A stretch of 64,000 nt of DNA from Ectothiorhodospira mobilis (GTDB taxonomy: Bacteria > Pseudomonadota > Gammaproteobacteria > Ectothiorhodospirales > Ectothiorhodospiraceae). The stretch lies in assembly GCF_900114895.1 (NCBI RefSeq), contig NZ_FOUO01000003.1, forward strand, positions 62,001 to 126,000, read 5' to 3'. Below are positions 9,659 through 18,935 of the stretch, in pieces; positions within the stretch are counted from its first letter, which is position 1; each line of letters starts with the position of its first letter. Below the pieces are notes generated by a model. It was not told where the DNA came from. It made no database searches and saw nothing but the letters and a program-made list of their open reading frames with translations. A program made the position numbers and the translations under genes.

Positions 9659-11545
9659 ATGGACCAACGGGAACGCACCAGACACCTCCTCGGCCTGGCC
9701 CTGCTGCTGCTGATCCTCCTGCTGGTGATCCTGGGGATGTACCAGGTGGACCGGCAGTGGCAACGCATGGGCGATATGCAAAAGGTGATGGAGGAGCAGG
9801 CCGAGGACCTGCGCCGCATCCGCGCCGCCGTGCAGGGCCTGGAGGACCGCCTGCGGGAGGGTGTGGCTGTAGCCGGTGCCGGGGACGATGTGGATGGAAA
9901 TGCTGAGGACGGGGAGCGTGTGCCGCCCGCCTTCCGGCGGGCCGCCGCGGCCGCGGCCCTGCCGGACTATGCCCGTGGTGACTGGCTGGTGCGGGCCCTG
10001 CCGGCAGGGCCCTCCACCCTCACCCCCCTTGTGTCCACCGATGCCTATGCCAGTGAGGTACAGCAGTACGTGCTGGAATCCCTGCTGGTGCGGGACCCGG
10101 ATACCCTGGAATGGCAGGGCCTGCTGGCCCGGGACTGGTCCTTCAGCGAGGACGGCCTGACCCTGACCTTCGAACTGCGCCGCGGCCTGAAGTTCTCCGA
10201 CGGGGAGCCCCTCACCGCCGAGGACGTGGCCTTCACCTACCGCTTCATCATGACCGAGGCCATCGCCGCACCGCGGCAGCGGGCCTATCTGGAAAAGGTG
10301 GAGCGGGTGGAGGCCCTGGGGCCGCATCGGGTGGCCTTCACCTTCGCCGAGCCCTATTTCAACAGCCTGGCCCTGGCGGGGGGGATGTCCATCCTGCCGG
10401 AGCATTTCTATGCCCCCTACCTGGAGGACCCCGAGGCCTTCAACCGTTCCCGGGGGCTCCTGCTGGGCTCCGGGCCCTATCGCATGCCCGATCCCCGGGG
10501 CTGGCGTCCGGATCAGGGGCGGGTGATCCTGGAGCGCAATCCCCGCTACTGGGGCCCGGTGCCCCCGCCCTTCGAGCGTCTGGTATGGCGGGTGATCGAG
10601 AACGACAGCGCCCGGCTCACCACCTTCCGCAACGGGGATCTGGACGTCTACACCGCCCGGCCCCGGGAGTACCGACAACTGCAGGAAGACGAGGGCCTTA
10701 CCGACCGCACCCGCCATTTCGAGTACATGAGCCCCGCCGCGGGATACAGCTACATCGGCTGGAACCAGCGCCGAAACGGCGGGCCCACCCCCTTTGCCGA
10801 TGCCCGCGTGCGCCGCGCCATGAGCCACCTGACCGATCTGGATCGGCTGGTGGACGAGATCATGCTGGGCTACGCCGAACCGGCGGTCAGTCCCTTCAAT
10901 CCCAGATCCCCCCAGCACGACCCGGATCTTGAGCCCTATCCCTACGACCCGGAGCGCGCCAGAACCCTGTTGGCGGAGGCGGGATTCGAGGACCGGGACG
11001 GGGACGGCGTGCTGGAGGACCCCGAGGGGCGGTCCTTCGAATTCGACCTGATCTTCTTCCAGGGCAACCAGGATACGCGGCGCATCGTGCTCTTCCTGCG
11101 GGACCTGTACGCCCGTGCCGGGATCATCCTGAATCCCCGGCCCAGCGAGTGGTCCGTGATGCTGGACCGCCTCAACCGCAAGGATTTCGATGCCATCACC
11201 CTGGGCTGGACCGGGGGCGTGGAGACGGACGTCTACCAGATGTTCCACTCCAGCCAGACCGTGTCCGGCGGGGACAACTTCATCGGCTACGAGAACCCGG
11301 AGCTGGACCGGCGCATCGAGCGCGCCCGCGCCACCATCGACGAGGCCCAGCGCATGCGCCTCTGGCACCAGGTGGAGCGGATTCTGCACCGGGACCAGCC
11401 CTACACCTTCCTGTTGCGCAATCAGAGCCTGGTGTTCGTGGACGATCGCATCGCCAACCTGGAAAAGACCCGCCTGGGGCTGAACCTGGGGGTGGTCCCC
11501 ATGGAGGTCTTCGTCCCCGCGGACCGCCAGCGCTATACCCGCTGA
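9659..11545 (+). CDS. Membrane-anchored family 5 (peptide/opine-type) ABC solute-binding protein
   Basis: Binding component of a Dpp/Opp/Yej-type ABC importer. The 628 residues from ATG 9659 begin with a short basic N-terminus and an uncleaved-looking hydrophobic segment (about residues 9-26), then a charged, probably coiled-coil stretch (about 30-65) and an acidic linker. The SBP_bac_5 domain starts near residue 95, with [20 protein letters not shown] and [15 protein letters not shown]. There is neither a lipobox nor a clear signal-peptidase site, so the protein looks tethered to the inner membrane. [11 protein letters not shown] segment resembles a calcium-binding loop. No strong Shine-Dalgarno is visible; TTG 9626 is an alternative start. 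The ligand cannot be inferred. Confidence 0.85.
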   Translation: MDQRERTRHLLGLALLLLILLLVILGMYQVDRQWQRMGDMQKVMEEQAEDLRRIRAAVQGLEDRLREGVAVAGAGDDVDGNAEDGERVPPAFRRAAAAAALPDYARGDWLVRALPAGPSTLTPLVSTDAYASEVQQYVLESLLVRDPDTLEWQGLLARDWSFSEDGLTLTFELRRGLKFSDGEPLTAEDVAFTYRFIMTEAIAAPRQRAYLEKVERVEALGPHRVAFTFAEPYFNSLALAGGMSILPEHFYAPYLEDPEAFNRSRGLLLGSGPYRMPDPRGWRPDQGRVILERNPRYWGPVPPPFERLVWRVIENDSARLTTFRNGDLDVYTARPREYRQLQEDEGLTDRTRHFEYMSPAAGYSYIGWNQRRNGGPTPFADARVRRAMSHLTDLDRLVDEIMLGYAEPAVSPFNPRSPQHDPDLEPYPYDPERARTLLAEAGFEDRDGDGVLEDPEGRSFEFDLIFFQGNQDTRRIVLFLRDLYARAGIILNPRPSEWSVMLDRLNRKDFDAITLGWTGGVETDVYQMFHSSQTVSGGDNFIGYENPELDRRIERARATIDEAQRMRLWHQVERILHRDQPYTFLLRNQSLVFVDDRIANLEKTRLGLNLGVVPMEVFVPADRQRYTR

Positions 11546-11548
11546 CCC

Positions 11549-12928
11549 ATGTTCACCTATCTGCTCCGGCGTCTGCTGCTCATGGTGCCCACCCTGCTGG
11601 GGATCACCGTGGTGGTGTTCGCCATCATGGCCTCCGCCCCCGGGGGGATCAGCGCCCAGTCCCTGGTGGAGGGGCTGAATCTGGAACCCCAGGCGAAGCA
11701 GGCCATGGAGGACTACTACAACCGCATGTACGGCCTGGACCGGCCGTTACCGGTGCAGTACCTGCGCTGGCTCAACAACGTCTCCCCGGTGGGATTCACC
11801 GTGGCCGGGGACGGGGGTCTTTCGGGGTTTTCCCTCTGGAAGGGCTCGGACCTGGGCACCAGCTTCCGCTACGGCCGCCCGGTGGCGGACCTCATCGCCG
11901 AGCGCCTGCCGGTCACCCTGCTGCTGAACCTCCTCTCCATCCCCCTCATCTATGGCGTGGCCATCGCCGTGGGGGTGCGTGCCGCCACCGCCCGGGGCGG
12001 CCGCTTCGACACCGCCTCGGGCATCGTCCTTTTGGGGTTGTGGTCGGTCCCCACCATGCTCGCGGGGGTGCTGATGATCGGCCTGCTGGCCTCGGAGCAG
12101 TACTGGCAGTGGTTCCCCACGGGGGGGTTGAGCACCCTGGAGGCGGCGGCCATGCCCTTCATGCCCCACTGGGAACGGATGACGGACCCGCTGCTGCTCC
12201 TGGCCCTGAGCGGGTTGTCCACGGCGGCCCTGGTGGCCCTGGCCCTGTACGCGCCGCGGCGGATACGGGCCGGCGCGGCGGGACTTCTCGGCATGCTCCT
12301 GGGCGGCCTCATGGCGGCACAGCAGGCCGGGGTGGGGCCAGGTTTGCACCTGTTCCTGGGGGGGCTGTTCGGCGGCGGACTGGCCCTGACCGCCGCCGTG
12401 GCCGGGCCGGTCCTGCGGGTGTGGCTCCTGGGGGGGCTGGGCGCGGGGATGGGCATGGGGCTGGCCCTGATCCTTGCCGGGGACGGCTTCGTGCCGGGGT
12501 TCCTGCTGGACCGCATCTGGCACCTGATCCTGCCGGTGATCTGCCTGGCCTACGGCGGCTTCGCCTTTCTGGCCAAGCTCACCCGCTCCTCGGTTCTGGA
12601 GAACCTGCTCTCGGACTATGCCCGCACCGCCCGGGCCAAGGGGGTGGAGGAGCACGATATCCTCTGGCATCACGTCCTGCGCAACTCCCTGCTGCCCCTG
12701 ATCACCGTCTCCGCCACCCTGCTGCCCAGCCTCCTGGCCGGATCGGTCATCGTCGAGAGCATCTTCTCCATCGACGGCATGGGCAAGCTGGCGGTGGAGG
12801 CGGTGCAGACCCGGGACCGGGAACTGGTGCTGTCGGTGACCCTGATCAGCGGTCTACTGACCCTGGCGGGGTATCTGCTGGCGGATCTCGGCTATGCCAT
12901 CGCGGACCCGAGGGTGAACTATGACTGA
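11549..12928 (+). CDS. ABC transporter permease, DppB/YejB family, with internal hydrophobic insertion
   Basis: First membrane subunit of the importer. At 459 residues it is over 100 longer than usual for this family (about 305-365). Conserved parts are the N-terminal membrane segment (MFTYLLRRLLLMVPTLLG), the periplasmic loop with YGLDRPLPVQYLRWL, and the C-terminal EAA loop (YARTARAKGVEEHDILWHHV) that contacts the ATPase. The extra length lies mainly at about residues 214-312, a run of roughly four more hydrophobic segments placed where a periplasmic loop normally sits. It starts 3 bp after the binding-protein gene and overlaps the next gene by 8 bp. Confidence 0.88.
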   Translation: MFTYLLRRLLLMVPTLLGITVVVFAIMASAPGGISAQSLVEGLNLEPQAKQAMEDYYNRMYGLDRPLPVQYLRWLNNVSPVGFTVAGDGGLSGFSLWKGSDLGTSFRYGRPVADLIAERLPVTLLLNLLSIPLIYGVAIAVGVRAATARGGRFDTASGIVLLGLWSVPTMLAGVLMIGLLASEQYWQWFPTGGLSTLEAAAMPFMPHWERMTDPLLLLALSGLSTAALVALALYAPRRIRAGAAGLLGMLLGGLMAAQQAGVGPGLHLFLGGLFGGGLALTAAVAGPVLRVWLLGGLGAGMGMGLALILAGDGFVPGFLLDRIWHLILPVICLAYGGFAFLAKLTRSSVLENLLSDYARTARAKGVEEHDILWHHVLRNSLLPLITVSATLLPSLLAGSVIVESIFSIDGMGKLAVEAVQTRDRELVLSVTLISGLLTLAGYLLADLGYAIADPRVNYD

Positions 12929-14120
12929 GCCTGCATCCAGCGGCCGGATCCCGACCCCGCCCTCGGCCCGTCGCGGCTACGCCGCCCAGGTGGCGCGGGA
13001 GGTCCTGGCCCGCTGGGGGGCCCGCGTGGGGCTGGCCTGGATCGGCCTGCTGGTGCTGGTGGGCGTCTTCGCCCCCTTCCTCGCCTCCAGCCATCCGCTG
13101 CTGCTGGTGCAGGAGGGACGGCTCTCCAGCCCCGCGCTGGCCCACCTGGGGGCCGCGGATCTGGCCCTGCTGGCGGGGTTTGCTGCGGCGGTGGTCGTGG
13201 CCTTCGCACGGCAGCCCTGGAGCAGGCGCCTGGCGGTGGTCCTGGCGGCATTGCTTTTGGGGGGCGGGGGCGGCGCGCTGTTCCTGTCGCCCCCGGATCT
13301 GGTGATCCATGCCCAGTACCGGGAGGCCGAGGCCCGGGGGGCCTATGACTGGGTGCTCCGCGCCCCGGTGCCGTACTCCCCCAAGGATTACCTGCGGGAC
13401 CGGGGGGACACGGGCCTGCAGCCGCCCCTGGCGGATCCGGCCCATCCCCACTGGCTGGGCACGGATGAGAACGGGGCCGATGTCCTCTCGCGCATGATCC
13501 ACGCCACGCGCATCGCCCTGGGCATCGGTTTTGTCGCCACCGGCATCGCCCTGGCCATCGGTGTGGTGGTGGGGGGGCTCATGGGGTATTTCTCGGGGGT
13601 GGTGGACATGATCGGGATGCGTATCGTGGAGATCTTCGAGGCCATCCCCACCCTGTTCCTGCTGCTCACCTTCGTGGCCTTCTTCGGTCGCAACCTCTAC
13701 ATGATGATGGTCATCATCGGGCTCACCTCCTGGTCGGGGTATGCACGCTACGTGCGCGCGGAGTTCCTCAAGCTGCGCCAGCAGGACTATGTGCAGGCGG
13801 CGGTGGCCTGTGGTCTGCCCCTGCGCTCCATCCTCTTTCGTCACATGCTCCCCAACGGCGTCGCCCCCATCCTCGTGGCCGCCAGCTTCGGCGTGGCCTC
13901 GGCCATCCTGGCGGAGGCCACGCTGAGCTTCCTGGGCCTGGGGCTGGTGGACGATCCCTCCTGGGGACAGATGCTCAACCAGGCGGTGCAGTCCTCCACC
14001 TTCAACTGGTGGATGGCCCTGTTTCCGGGGGGTGCCATCTTCCTCACGGTGTTCGCCTACAACCTGGTGGGGGAATCGCTGCGGGATGCCCTGGACCCCT
14101 ACCTGGACAGGAAGGCCTGA
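12921..14120 (+). CDS. ABC transporter permease, DppC/YejE family, with extra N-terminal membrane segments
   Basis: Second membrane subunit of the importer, 399 residues against about 280-345 in the family. The first membrane segment (about 36-55) is followed by two additional hydrophobic stretches (about 75-96 and 104-122) before the normal periplasmic motif HWLGTDENGADVLSRMI near residue 177. After that come the conserved permease core and the EAA loop (QQDYVQAAVACGLPLRSILFRH split across about 290-312). It overlaps the first permease by 8 bp and is followed 3 bp later by the ATPase gene, so the four genes form one operon. Confidence 0.88.
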   Translation: MTEPASSGRIPTPPSARRGYAAQVAREVLARWGARVGLAWIGLLVLVGVFAPFLASSHPLLLVQEGRLSSPALAHLGAADLALLAGFAAAVVVAFARQPWSRRLAVVLAALLLGGGGGALFLSPPDLVIHAQYREAEARGAYDWVLRAPVPYSPKDYLRDRGDTGLQPPLADPAHPHWLGTDENGADVLSRMIHATRIALGIGFVATGIALAIGVVVGGLMGYFSGVVDMIGMRIVEIFEAIPTLFLLLTFVAFFGRNLYMMMVIIGLTSWSGYARYVRAEFLKLRQQDYVQAAVACGLPLRSILFRHMLPNGVAPILVAASFGVASAILAEATLSFLGLGLVDDPSWGQMLNQAVQSSTFNWWMALFPGGAIFLTVFAYNLVGESLRDALDPYLDRKA

Positions 14121-14123
14121 GCC

Positions 14124-15794
14124 GTGCTGCTGCAAGTGGAGGACCTGCACACCCACCTGGCCAGCGGCGACCGCGTGGTGCGCGCGGTGGAGGGGGTGAG
14201 CTTCGCCATCGACCGGGGGGAGACCTACTGCCTGGTGGGGGAGTCCGGCAGCGGCAAGTCGGTCACCGCCCTCTCCGTGATCCAGCTCCTGCCCCCCGGG
14301 GTCGCCCGCCATCCGGGGGGACGGGTGCGCCTTCGCTGCCGCCAGGGCGGGCCAGGGGAGGGGATGGTGGACCTGCTCACCCTGCCGGAGGCGGACCGGC
14401 GCCGCCTGCGGGGATCGTGCATGGGCATGATCTTCCAGGAGCCCATGACCTCCCTGAACCCGGTGTTCCCCGTGGGGGAACAGATCCGGGAGGTGCTGCG
14501 GGTCCATCGCCCGGATCTGGACGCGGCCGAGGCCTGGGAGCGGACGCTGGCGGCCCTGGCCCAGGTGGGGATCCCGCAGCCGGCGCAGCGGGCCCGGGAA
14601 TACCCCCACCGCCTCTCCGGAGGCCAGCGCCAGCGGGTGATGATCGCCATGGCCATGGTCTGCGAGCCGGACCTGCTCATCGCCGACGAGCCCAGCACCG
14701 CCCTGGACGTGACGGTGCAGGCCCAGATCCTGCAACTGATGCGGGACCTGCAGGCCCGCAACGGCATGGCCATGCTCTTCATCAGCCACGATTTCGGCGT
14801 GGTGGCGCAGATGGGCCACCGCCTGGGGGTGATGCGCCAGGGGCGGCTGGTGGAGGAGGGTCCGGTGGCCCGGGTCCTGGCGCGGCCGGAGCATCCCTAC
14901 ACCCGTCAGCTCATCGACGCCCTGCCGGAAAACCTGGTGCGCCACCGGCCGGCAGCGCCGCCCCGGACGTCCGGGGCGGAGGAGGCGCCGCTGCTGCAAC
15001 TGCAGGGGCTGCAGGTGCACTATCCGGTGCGCAAGGGGCTCATGCGCCGGGTGGTGGACCAGGTGCGCGCCGTGGACGGCGTGGACCTGGAGATCCCCCG
15101 GGGCCGGATCATGGCCCTGGTGGGGGAATCGGGCTGCGGCAAGACCACCCTGGGGCGGGCCATCCTGCGCCTGGTGGCCCCCACCGGCGGGGAGATCCTG
15201 TTCGATGGCCATGCCATCGGCCGGCTGCCCGCGTCCGCTCTGCGCCCCTTCCGGCGGCGCATGCAGATCATCTTTCAGGATCCGGCCTCGTCCCTGAACC
15301 CGCGCCTGACCGTTGCCGCCGCCCTGACCGAGCCCATGGCGGTGCACGGCATCGGCGCGGACCGGGAGGCGCGCCTGGCCCGGGCCGCCCAGGTCCTGGC
15401 CCAGGTGCAGCTGCCGGAGGAGACCCTGTGGCGCTACCCCCACGAGTTCTCCGGCGGCCAGCGCCAGCGCATCGGCATCGCCCGCGCCCTGGTGCTGGAT
15501 CCGGAGTTCATCGTCTGCGATGAGGTGACCAGCGCCCTGGATGTGTCGGTACAGGCCGAGGTCCTGGGCATCCTTTTGGAGTTGACCCGGGCCCGGGGAC
15601 TGACGCTGCTGTTCATCACCCACGACATCGGCGTGGTGGAGTACCTGGGGGATGTAATGGCGGTGATGCAGGACGGCAAGGTGGTGGAGCAGGGGCCGGT
15701 GCAGGCGGTGTGCCGCACGCCCCGCCATCCCTATACCGTGCAACTGCTGGAGGCGGTGCCGCGCATCGGCGGCGGACCCCTCGTCCGCGCCTGA
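14124..15794 (+). CDS. Dual-domain peptide ABC transporter ATPase (DppD-DppF / YejF type)
   Basis: One 556-residue protein carries both nucleotide-binding domains of the importer, as in YejF. NBD1 has Walker A GESGSGKS, signature LSGGQRQR and Walker B LLIADEPSTALD. NBD2 starts near residue 290, with Walker A GESGCGKT, signature FSGGQRQR and FIVCDEVTSALD. The second Walker B has CDEV where DEP is common, a frequent variant. The start is GTG 14124, preceded by GGAAGG at a good distance. It is the last gene of the operon and converges on the phosphatase gene with a 9-bp gap. Confidence 0.92.
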   Translation: MLLQVEDLHTHLASGDRVVRAVEGVSFAIDRGETYCLVGESGSGKSVTALSVIQLLPPGVARHPGGRVRLRCRQGGPGEGMVDLLTLPEADRRRLRGSCMGMIFQEPMTSLNPVFPVGEQIREVLRVHRPDLDAAEAWERTLAALAQVGIPQPAQRAREYPHRLSGGQRQRVMIAMAMVCEPDLLIADEPSTALDVTVQAQILQLMRDLQARNGMAMLFISHDFGVVAQMGHRLGVMRQGRLVEEGPVARVLARPEHPYTRQLIDALPENLVRHRPAAPPRTSGAEEAPLLQLQGLQVHYPVRKGLMRRVVDQVRAVDGVDLEIPRGRIMALVGESGCGKTTLGRAILRLVAPTGGEILFDGHAIGRLPASALRPFRRRMQIIFQDPASSLNPRLTVAAALTEPMAVHGIGADREARLARAAQVLAQVQLPEETLWRYPHEFSGGQRQRIGIARALVLDPEFIVCDEVTSALDVSVQAEVLGILLELTRARGLTLLFITHDIGVVEYLGDVMAVMQDGKVVEQGPVQAVCRTPRHPYTVQLLEAVPRIGGGPLVRA

Positions 15795-15803
15795 GGGTGC
15801 GGT

Positions 15804-16637
15804 TCAGGGCTGGCGGCGAGCTCCAGATAGGAGTCGGTGATACCAGGCCCGTTGTGCGGGCACCGCGGCGATCATCACGGAGATGTTGTCCCGTCCGCCG
15901 CAGTCGTTGGCGCGGGCGATGAGCCGGGCGGGGAGGCGGTCCGGGTCGTCCCGGTGGCGACGGATCAGGGCCTCAAGGGCGGTATCGTCCACCATGTCGC
16001 TGAGGCCGTCGGAGCACAGCAGGAACAGATCCCCCGGCTGCAGCCGCTCCTCGCGGGTGTCCACCTCCACCCGGGGTTCGATCCCCAGGGCGCGGGTGAG
16101 CAGGTTGCGCCCGGCGGCGGTGCGGGCCTGTTCGGGGGGGCACAGGCCCCGGTCCACCAGTTCCTGAACCAAGGTGTGGTCCGTGGTGAGCCGTTGCAGG
16201 CGATCGTTCCGGAAGCGGTAGATGCGGGAGTCGCCCACGTGGGCAAGGAAGACCCGCCCCTTGCGAAACAGGGCCGCGGCCAGGGTCGTGCCCATGCCGG
16301 CGCAGGCGGCGTCCCGGCCTGCCCCCTCGTGGATGCCCCGGTTGGTCCGGATCACCGCCCCGTGCAGGGCCTCCAGGGTGCCGTTGCGATCCTTGCCTGT
16401 GGGCGGGAGGGTCTCCTTCAGGGTCTGCAGCATGGTCTCCACGGCCATGCGGCTGGCCACCTCCCCGCCGGCATGTCCGCCCATGCCATCCGCCAGCACC
16501 AGCAATCCCAGGTCCCTGTTCTCTCCGATGTGGTCCTCGTTGCGCCGGCGGATGCGGCCCGGATCGGTGCCGGTGGCGGTCAGGAGCCTGGGGGGGTGCA
16601 GGGGCATGGGGACGGACGCATAGCGGTGGACGCCCAT
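15804..16637 (-). CDS. PP2C-family protein serine/threonine phosphatase
   Basis: Metal-dependent phosphatase of the bacterial PppA/Stp type, about 277 residues from ATG 16637 (GGGG lies 8 bases upstream; ATGs at 16682, 16643 and 16607 are alternatives). All core motifs are visible: RRRNEDHIG, DGMGGHAGGEVAS, GTTLAAAL, HVGDSRIYR, CSDGLSDMV and GGRDNISVM, including the metal-binding aspartates. No Hanks-type kinase, FHA protein or type VI secretion genes, the usual partners, are present in the window, so its substrate is unknown. It lies downstream of mltD on the same strand (73-bp gap) and may be co-transcribed with it. Confidence 0.92.
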   Translation of the reverse strand: MGVHRYASVPMPLHPPRLLTATGTDPGRIRRRNEDHIGENRDLGLLVLADGMGGHAGGEVASRMAVETMLQTLKETLPPTGKDRNGTLEALHGAVIRTNRGIHEGAGRDAACAGMGTTLAAALFRKGRVFLAHVGDSRIYRFRNDRLQRLTTDHTLVQELVDRGLCPPEQARTAAGRNLLTRALGIEPRVEVDTREERLQPGDLFLLCSDGLSDMVDDTALEALIRRHRDDPDRLPARLIARANDCGGRDNISVMIAAVPAQRAWYHRLLSGARRQP

Positions 16638-16710
16638 CAGCATAGCCCCGGCGGCAGGGGGACACCACGGGGAACGGATCAAAGGGCCCGACTGCGGCGT
16701 GAAACGGGGC

Positions 16711-18093
16711 TCAGGCGGCCTCGGAACCGGGGCGGATGATCAGGGTCTGTCCCGGGCGGAGGGTCTCCTCCTTGTCCAGATCGTTCCAGCGGGTCAGGTC
16801 CCGTACGCTGACCCCGTAGCGGCGGGACAGGGCCCAGAGGGTGTCACCGGGGCGGACGTCGTGGCGCACGATGCGGTCTTCGTCGCCCCGGTCCGCCCGC
16901 AGCCGGTCCGGGGCCTTCGCATCGCCCCCACCGGGGATGAGCAGGTGTTCCCCGGCCCGGATCAGGTCCCCCCGGATGCCGTTGACCCGCCGCAGGGCCT
17001 CCACCGGGAGATCGTAACGGGCGGCGATGCCCCCCAGATATTCCCCGCGGCGCACCCGGTGGCGGCGCCAGGTGACGCGCTCTCCCGGGTCCAGTTCCGC
17101 CAGCCCGGCCCGCAGGGCCGGGGCCCGGTCTGCTGGCACCAGCAGGTGATGCGGTCCTTCGGGCGGGGTCGCCCAGCGGTCCAGGCCGGGGTTCAGGGCC
17201 CGCAGGGTCTCCACATCGATCCCCGCCAGTCGCGCCGCCACCGCCAGTTCGATCTGTCCCCCGGTGCGCACCAGGGTGACCTGGGGACGGTCGGGGACCG
17301 GCGGCAGCGAAAGCCCGTGGGTCTTTGGGTCGGCCAACAGGGCGGCAAGGGCCAGCAGGCGCGGCACGTAGTGCTCCGTCTCCCGGGGCAGGTCCAGGTG
17401 CCAGTAGTCGGTGGGCCGGCCGAGTGCACGGTTTTGGCGGATGGCCCGGGCCACGGTGCCCTGGCCAGCGTTATAGGCGGCCAGGGTGAGGAACCAGTCC
17501 CCGTCGAAGCGCCGGTGCAGCTGTTCCAGGTAGGTGAGGGCCGCCATCGTGGCGGCATGGACGTCCCGGCGTCCGTCATACCACCAGTTCTGCTCCAGGC
17601 CGAAATGGGCCCCCGTGGAGGGGATGAACTGCCAGATCCCGGCGGCATGGTCGTGGGACTGGACCTGGGTGCGGTAGCCGCTCTCCACCACCGGCAGCAG
17701 CAGCAACTCCGCGGGCAGGTGGCGGCGCTCGATCTCCTCGAGGATGGGATACAGGAAGGGTTCCGCCCGGACCAGGACCCGTCTGAGGTGGGTGGGGTGT
17801 CCACCGTACCATTGGATGTACCGGCTCACCCGGGACCGCTCTTCCTCCCGCGGCAGGTCCATGTTCCGCCGCATCCGCTCCCACAGGTCCCGGGGCGCCG
17901 CCGCTTGCACCTCTTTCGGGCGGGGTGACGGAGCGGACAGGACGGGCTCCGGCTCCACCTCCAGAGGCTCGGGAGGGGCCGCCACAGGCGCAACTCCATC
18001 GTCCGGGGCAGTGGGATGGGCGGCGCACCCGGCCAGGAGCAGATAGACCCCCGTACAGGCCGCCCCGGCGACGAGCGTTTTCCTCTTCGGCAT
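16711..18093 (-). CDS. mltD: Membrane-bound lytic murein transglycosylase D (SLT and LysM domains)
   Basis: Outer-membrane lipoprotein that cleaves peptidoglycan glycan strands with 1,6-anhydro-MurNAc formation. From ATG 18093 (MPKRKTLVAG) it is 460 residues. A lipoprotein signal ends in LLLAGC with Cys23 as the lipidated residue. The SLT domain has the catalytic Glu137 in PVVESGY, then AAGIWQFIPSTG and LAAYNAGQGTV. Two recognisable LysM repeats occupy the C-terminal third (VRRGEYLGGIAARYDLP and VRPGDTLWALSRRYGVS), with a weaker LysM-like stretch before them. It is divergent from the methyltransferase-rnhA-dnaQ group, as in E. coli except that gloB is absent between them. Confidence 0.95.
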   Translation of the reverse strand: MPKRKTLVAGAACTGVYLLLAGCAAHPTAPDDGVAPVAAPPEPLEVEPEPVLSAPSPRPKEVQAAAPRDLWERMRRNMDLPREEERSRVSRYIQWYGGHPTHLRRVLVRAEPFLYPILEEIERRHLPAELLLLPVVESGYRTQVQSHDHAAGIWQFIPSTGAHFGLEQNWWYDGRRDVHAATMAALTYLEQLHRRFDGDWFLTLAAYNAGQGTVARAIRQNRALGRPTDYWHLDLPRETEHYVPRLLALAALLADPKTHGLSLPPVPDRPQVTLVRTGGQIELAVAARLAGIDVETLRALNPGLDRWATPPEGPHHLLVPADRAPALRAGLAELDPGERVTWRRHRVRRGEYLGGIAARYDLPVEALRRVNGIRGDLIRAGEHLLIPGGGDAKAPDRLRADRGDEDRIVRHDVRPGDTLWALSRRYGVSVRDLTRWNDLDKEETLRPGQTLIIRPGSEAA

Positions 18094-18173
18094 GGGCACG
18101 GTAGGATAGCGGGGCCCGTGTGGCTGCTCAACCTTGAACGTCGATCCCCCTGCAAGAGGCCGCGCCCCGCTCC

Positions 18174-18935
18174 ATGCCATCCCCCACGCATCCGATCGTG
18201 CAGCGTCAGCAGCATCTGCGGGCCTGGTACGCGGCCCCGGCGGGGCGGGTGATGCTCACGGCCATGCGCAGTCACCTGCACCGGTTCGTGCCCCAGATCT
18301 TCGGCTATTACGCCTTGCAGATCGGTCACCTGGGCAGCGGGGTGGATCTGCTGGAGGGGAGCCGCATCGGCCGCCGCTTCCTCATGGAGGCCCTGCCCGA
18401 ACCCGGGGCGCACCTGAGCGCCCTGCCGGAGGCCCTGCCGGTGGCCGCAGACACCCTGGATCTGATCCTGCTGGCCCATACCCTGGACGGGGCCCTGGAT
18501 CCCCACCAGGTGCTGCGGGAGGTGGAACGCACCCTGCGTCCGGAGGGGCATGTCATCATCCTCGGGCTCAATCCCCTGAGCCCGGTGGGGCTGTGGCAGC
18601 GGGTGCCGCCGCGCCGCGGCGGGATCCCCTGGTCCGGGGCCTGTTACAGTACCCGGCGGGTGCGGGAATGGTTGTCCTTGCTGGGATTCGACATCATGGC
18701 CCTGGCCCATGCCGGGGTGCGGGCGCCGGAGGGGGGGACGGGCCTGCGGGGGCGGTTGCAGATCATCCAGGGGCTGGGTGGTCGGCGTCTGCCCTATGTG
18801 GGGTCGGTCTACATGATCCTGGCCCGCAAGCGGGTCTCCACCCTCACCCCGGTGCGCCCCCGTTGGCGGGCCGCGCGCCCCTGGGTGCCGGGCGGTTTCG
18901 TGCGCCCCGTGTGCAGGAGAAGAGAACGTGACTGA
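18174..18935 (+). CDS. YafS-like class I SAM-dependent methyltransferase
   Basis: A 253-residue protein in the position that YafS holds in E. coli, directly before rnhA. The second half of a methyltransferase fold is clear: [20 protein letters not shown] is the motif II-III region and [18 protein letters not shown] the motif IV-V region. The glycine-rich SAM-binding motif I is degenerate ([16 protein letters not shown], about residues 48-62), lacking the usual DxGxGxG. The C-terminus is rich in Arg, Pro and Trp. Substrate is unknown. The stop overlaps the rnhA start by 8 bp, implying co-translation. Calling it active is inference. Confidence 0.8.
   Translation: MPSPTHPIVQRQQHLRAWYAAPAGRVMLTAMRSHLHRFVPQIFGYYALQIGHLGSGVDLLEGSRIGRRFLMEALPEPGAHLSALPEALPVAADTLDLILLAHTLDGALDPHQVLREVERTLRPEGHVIILGLNPLSPVGLWQRVPPRRGGIPWSGACYSTRRVREWLSLLGFDIMALAHAGVRAPEGGTGLRGRLQIIQGLGGRRLPYVGSVYMILARKRVSTLTPVRPRWRAARPWVPGGFVRPVCRRRERD

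Noticed and set aside
9515-11389. A 624-codon open frame antisense to the solute-binding protein
   Set aside because: The sense strand encodes a clear SBP_bac_5 protein with domains; the antisense product has none.
12846-15743. A 965-codon open frame antisense to the ABC transporter genes
   Set aside because: Low-complexity His/Gly/Gln/Pro-rich translation opposite clear permease and ATPase genes.
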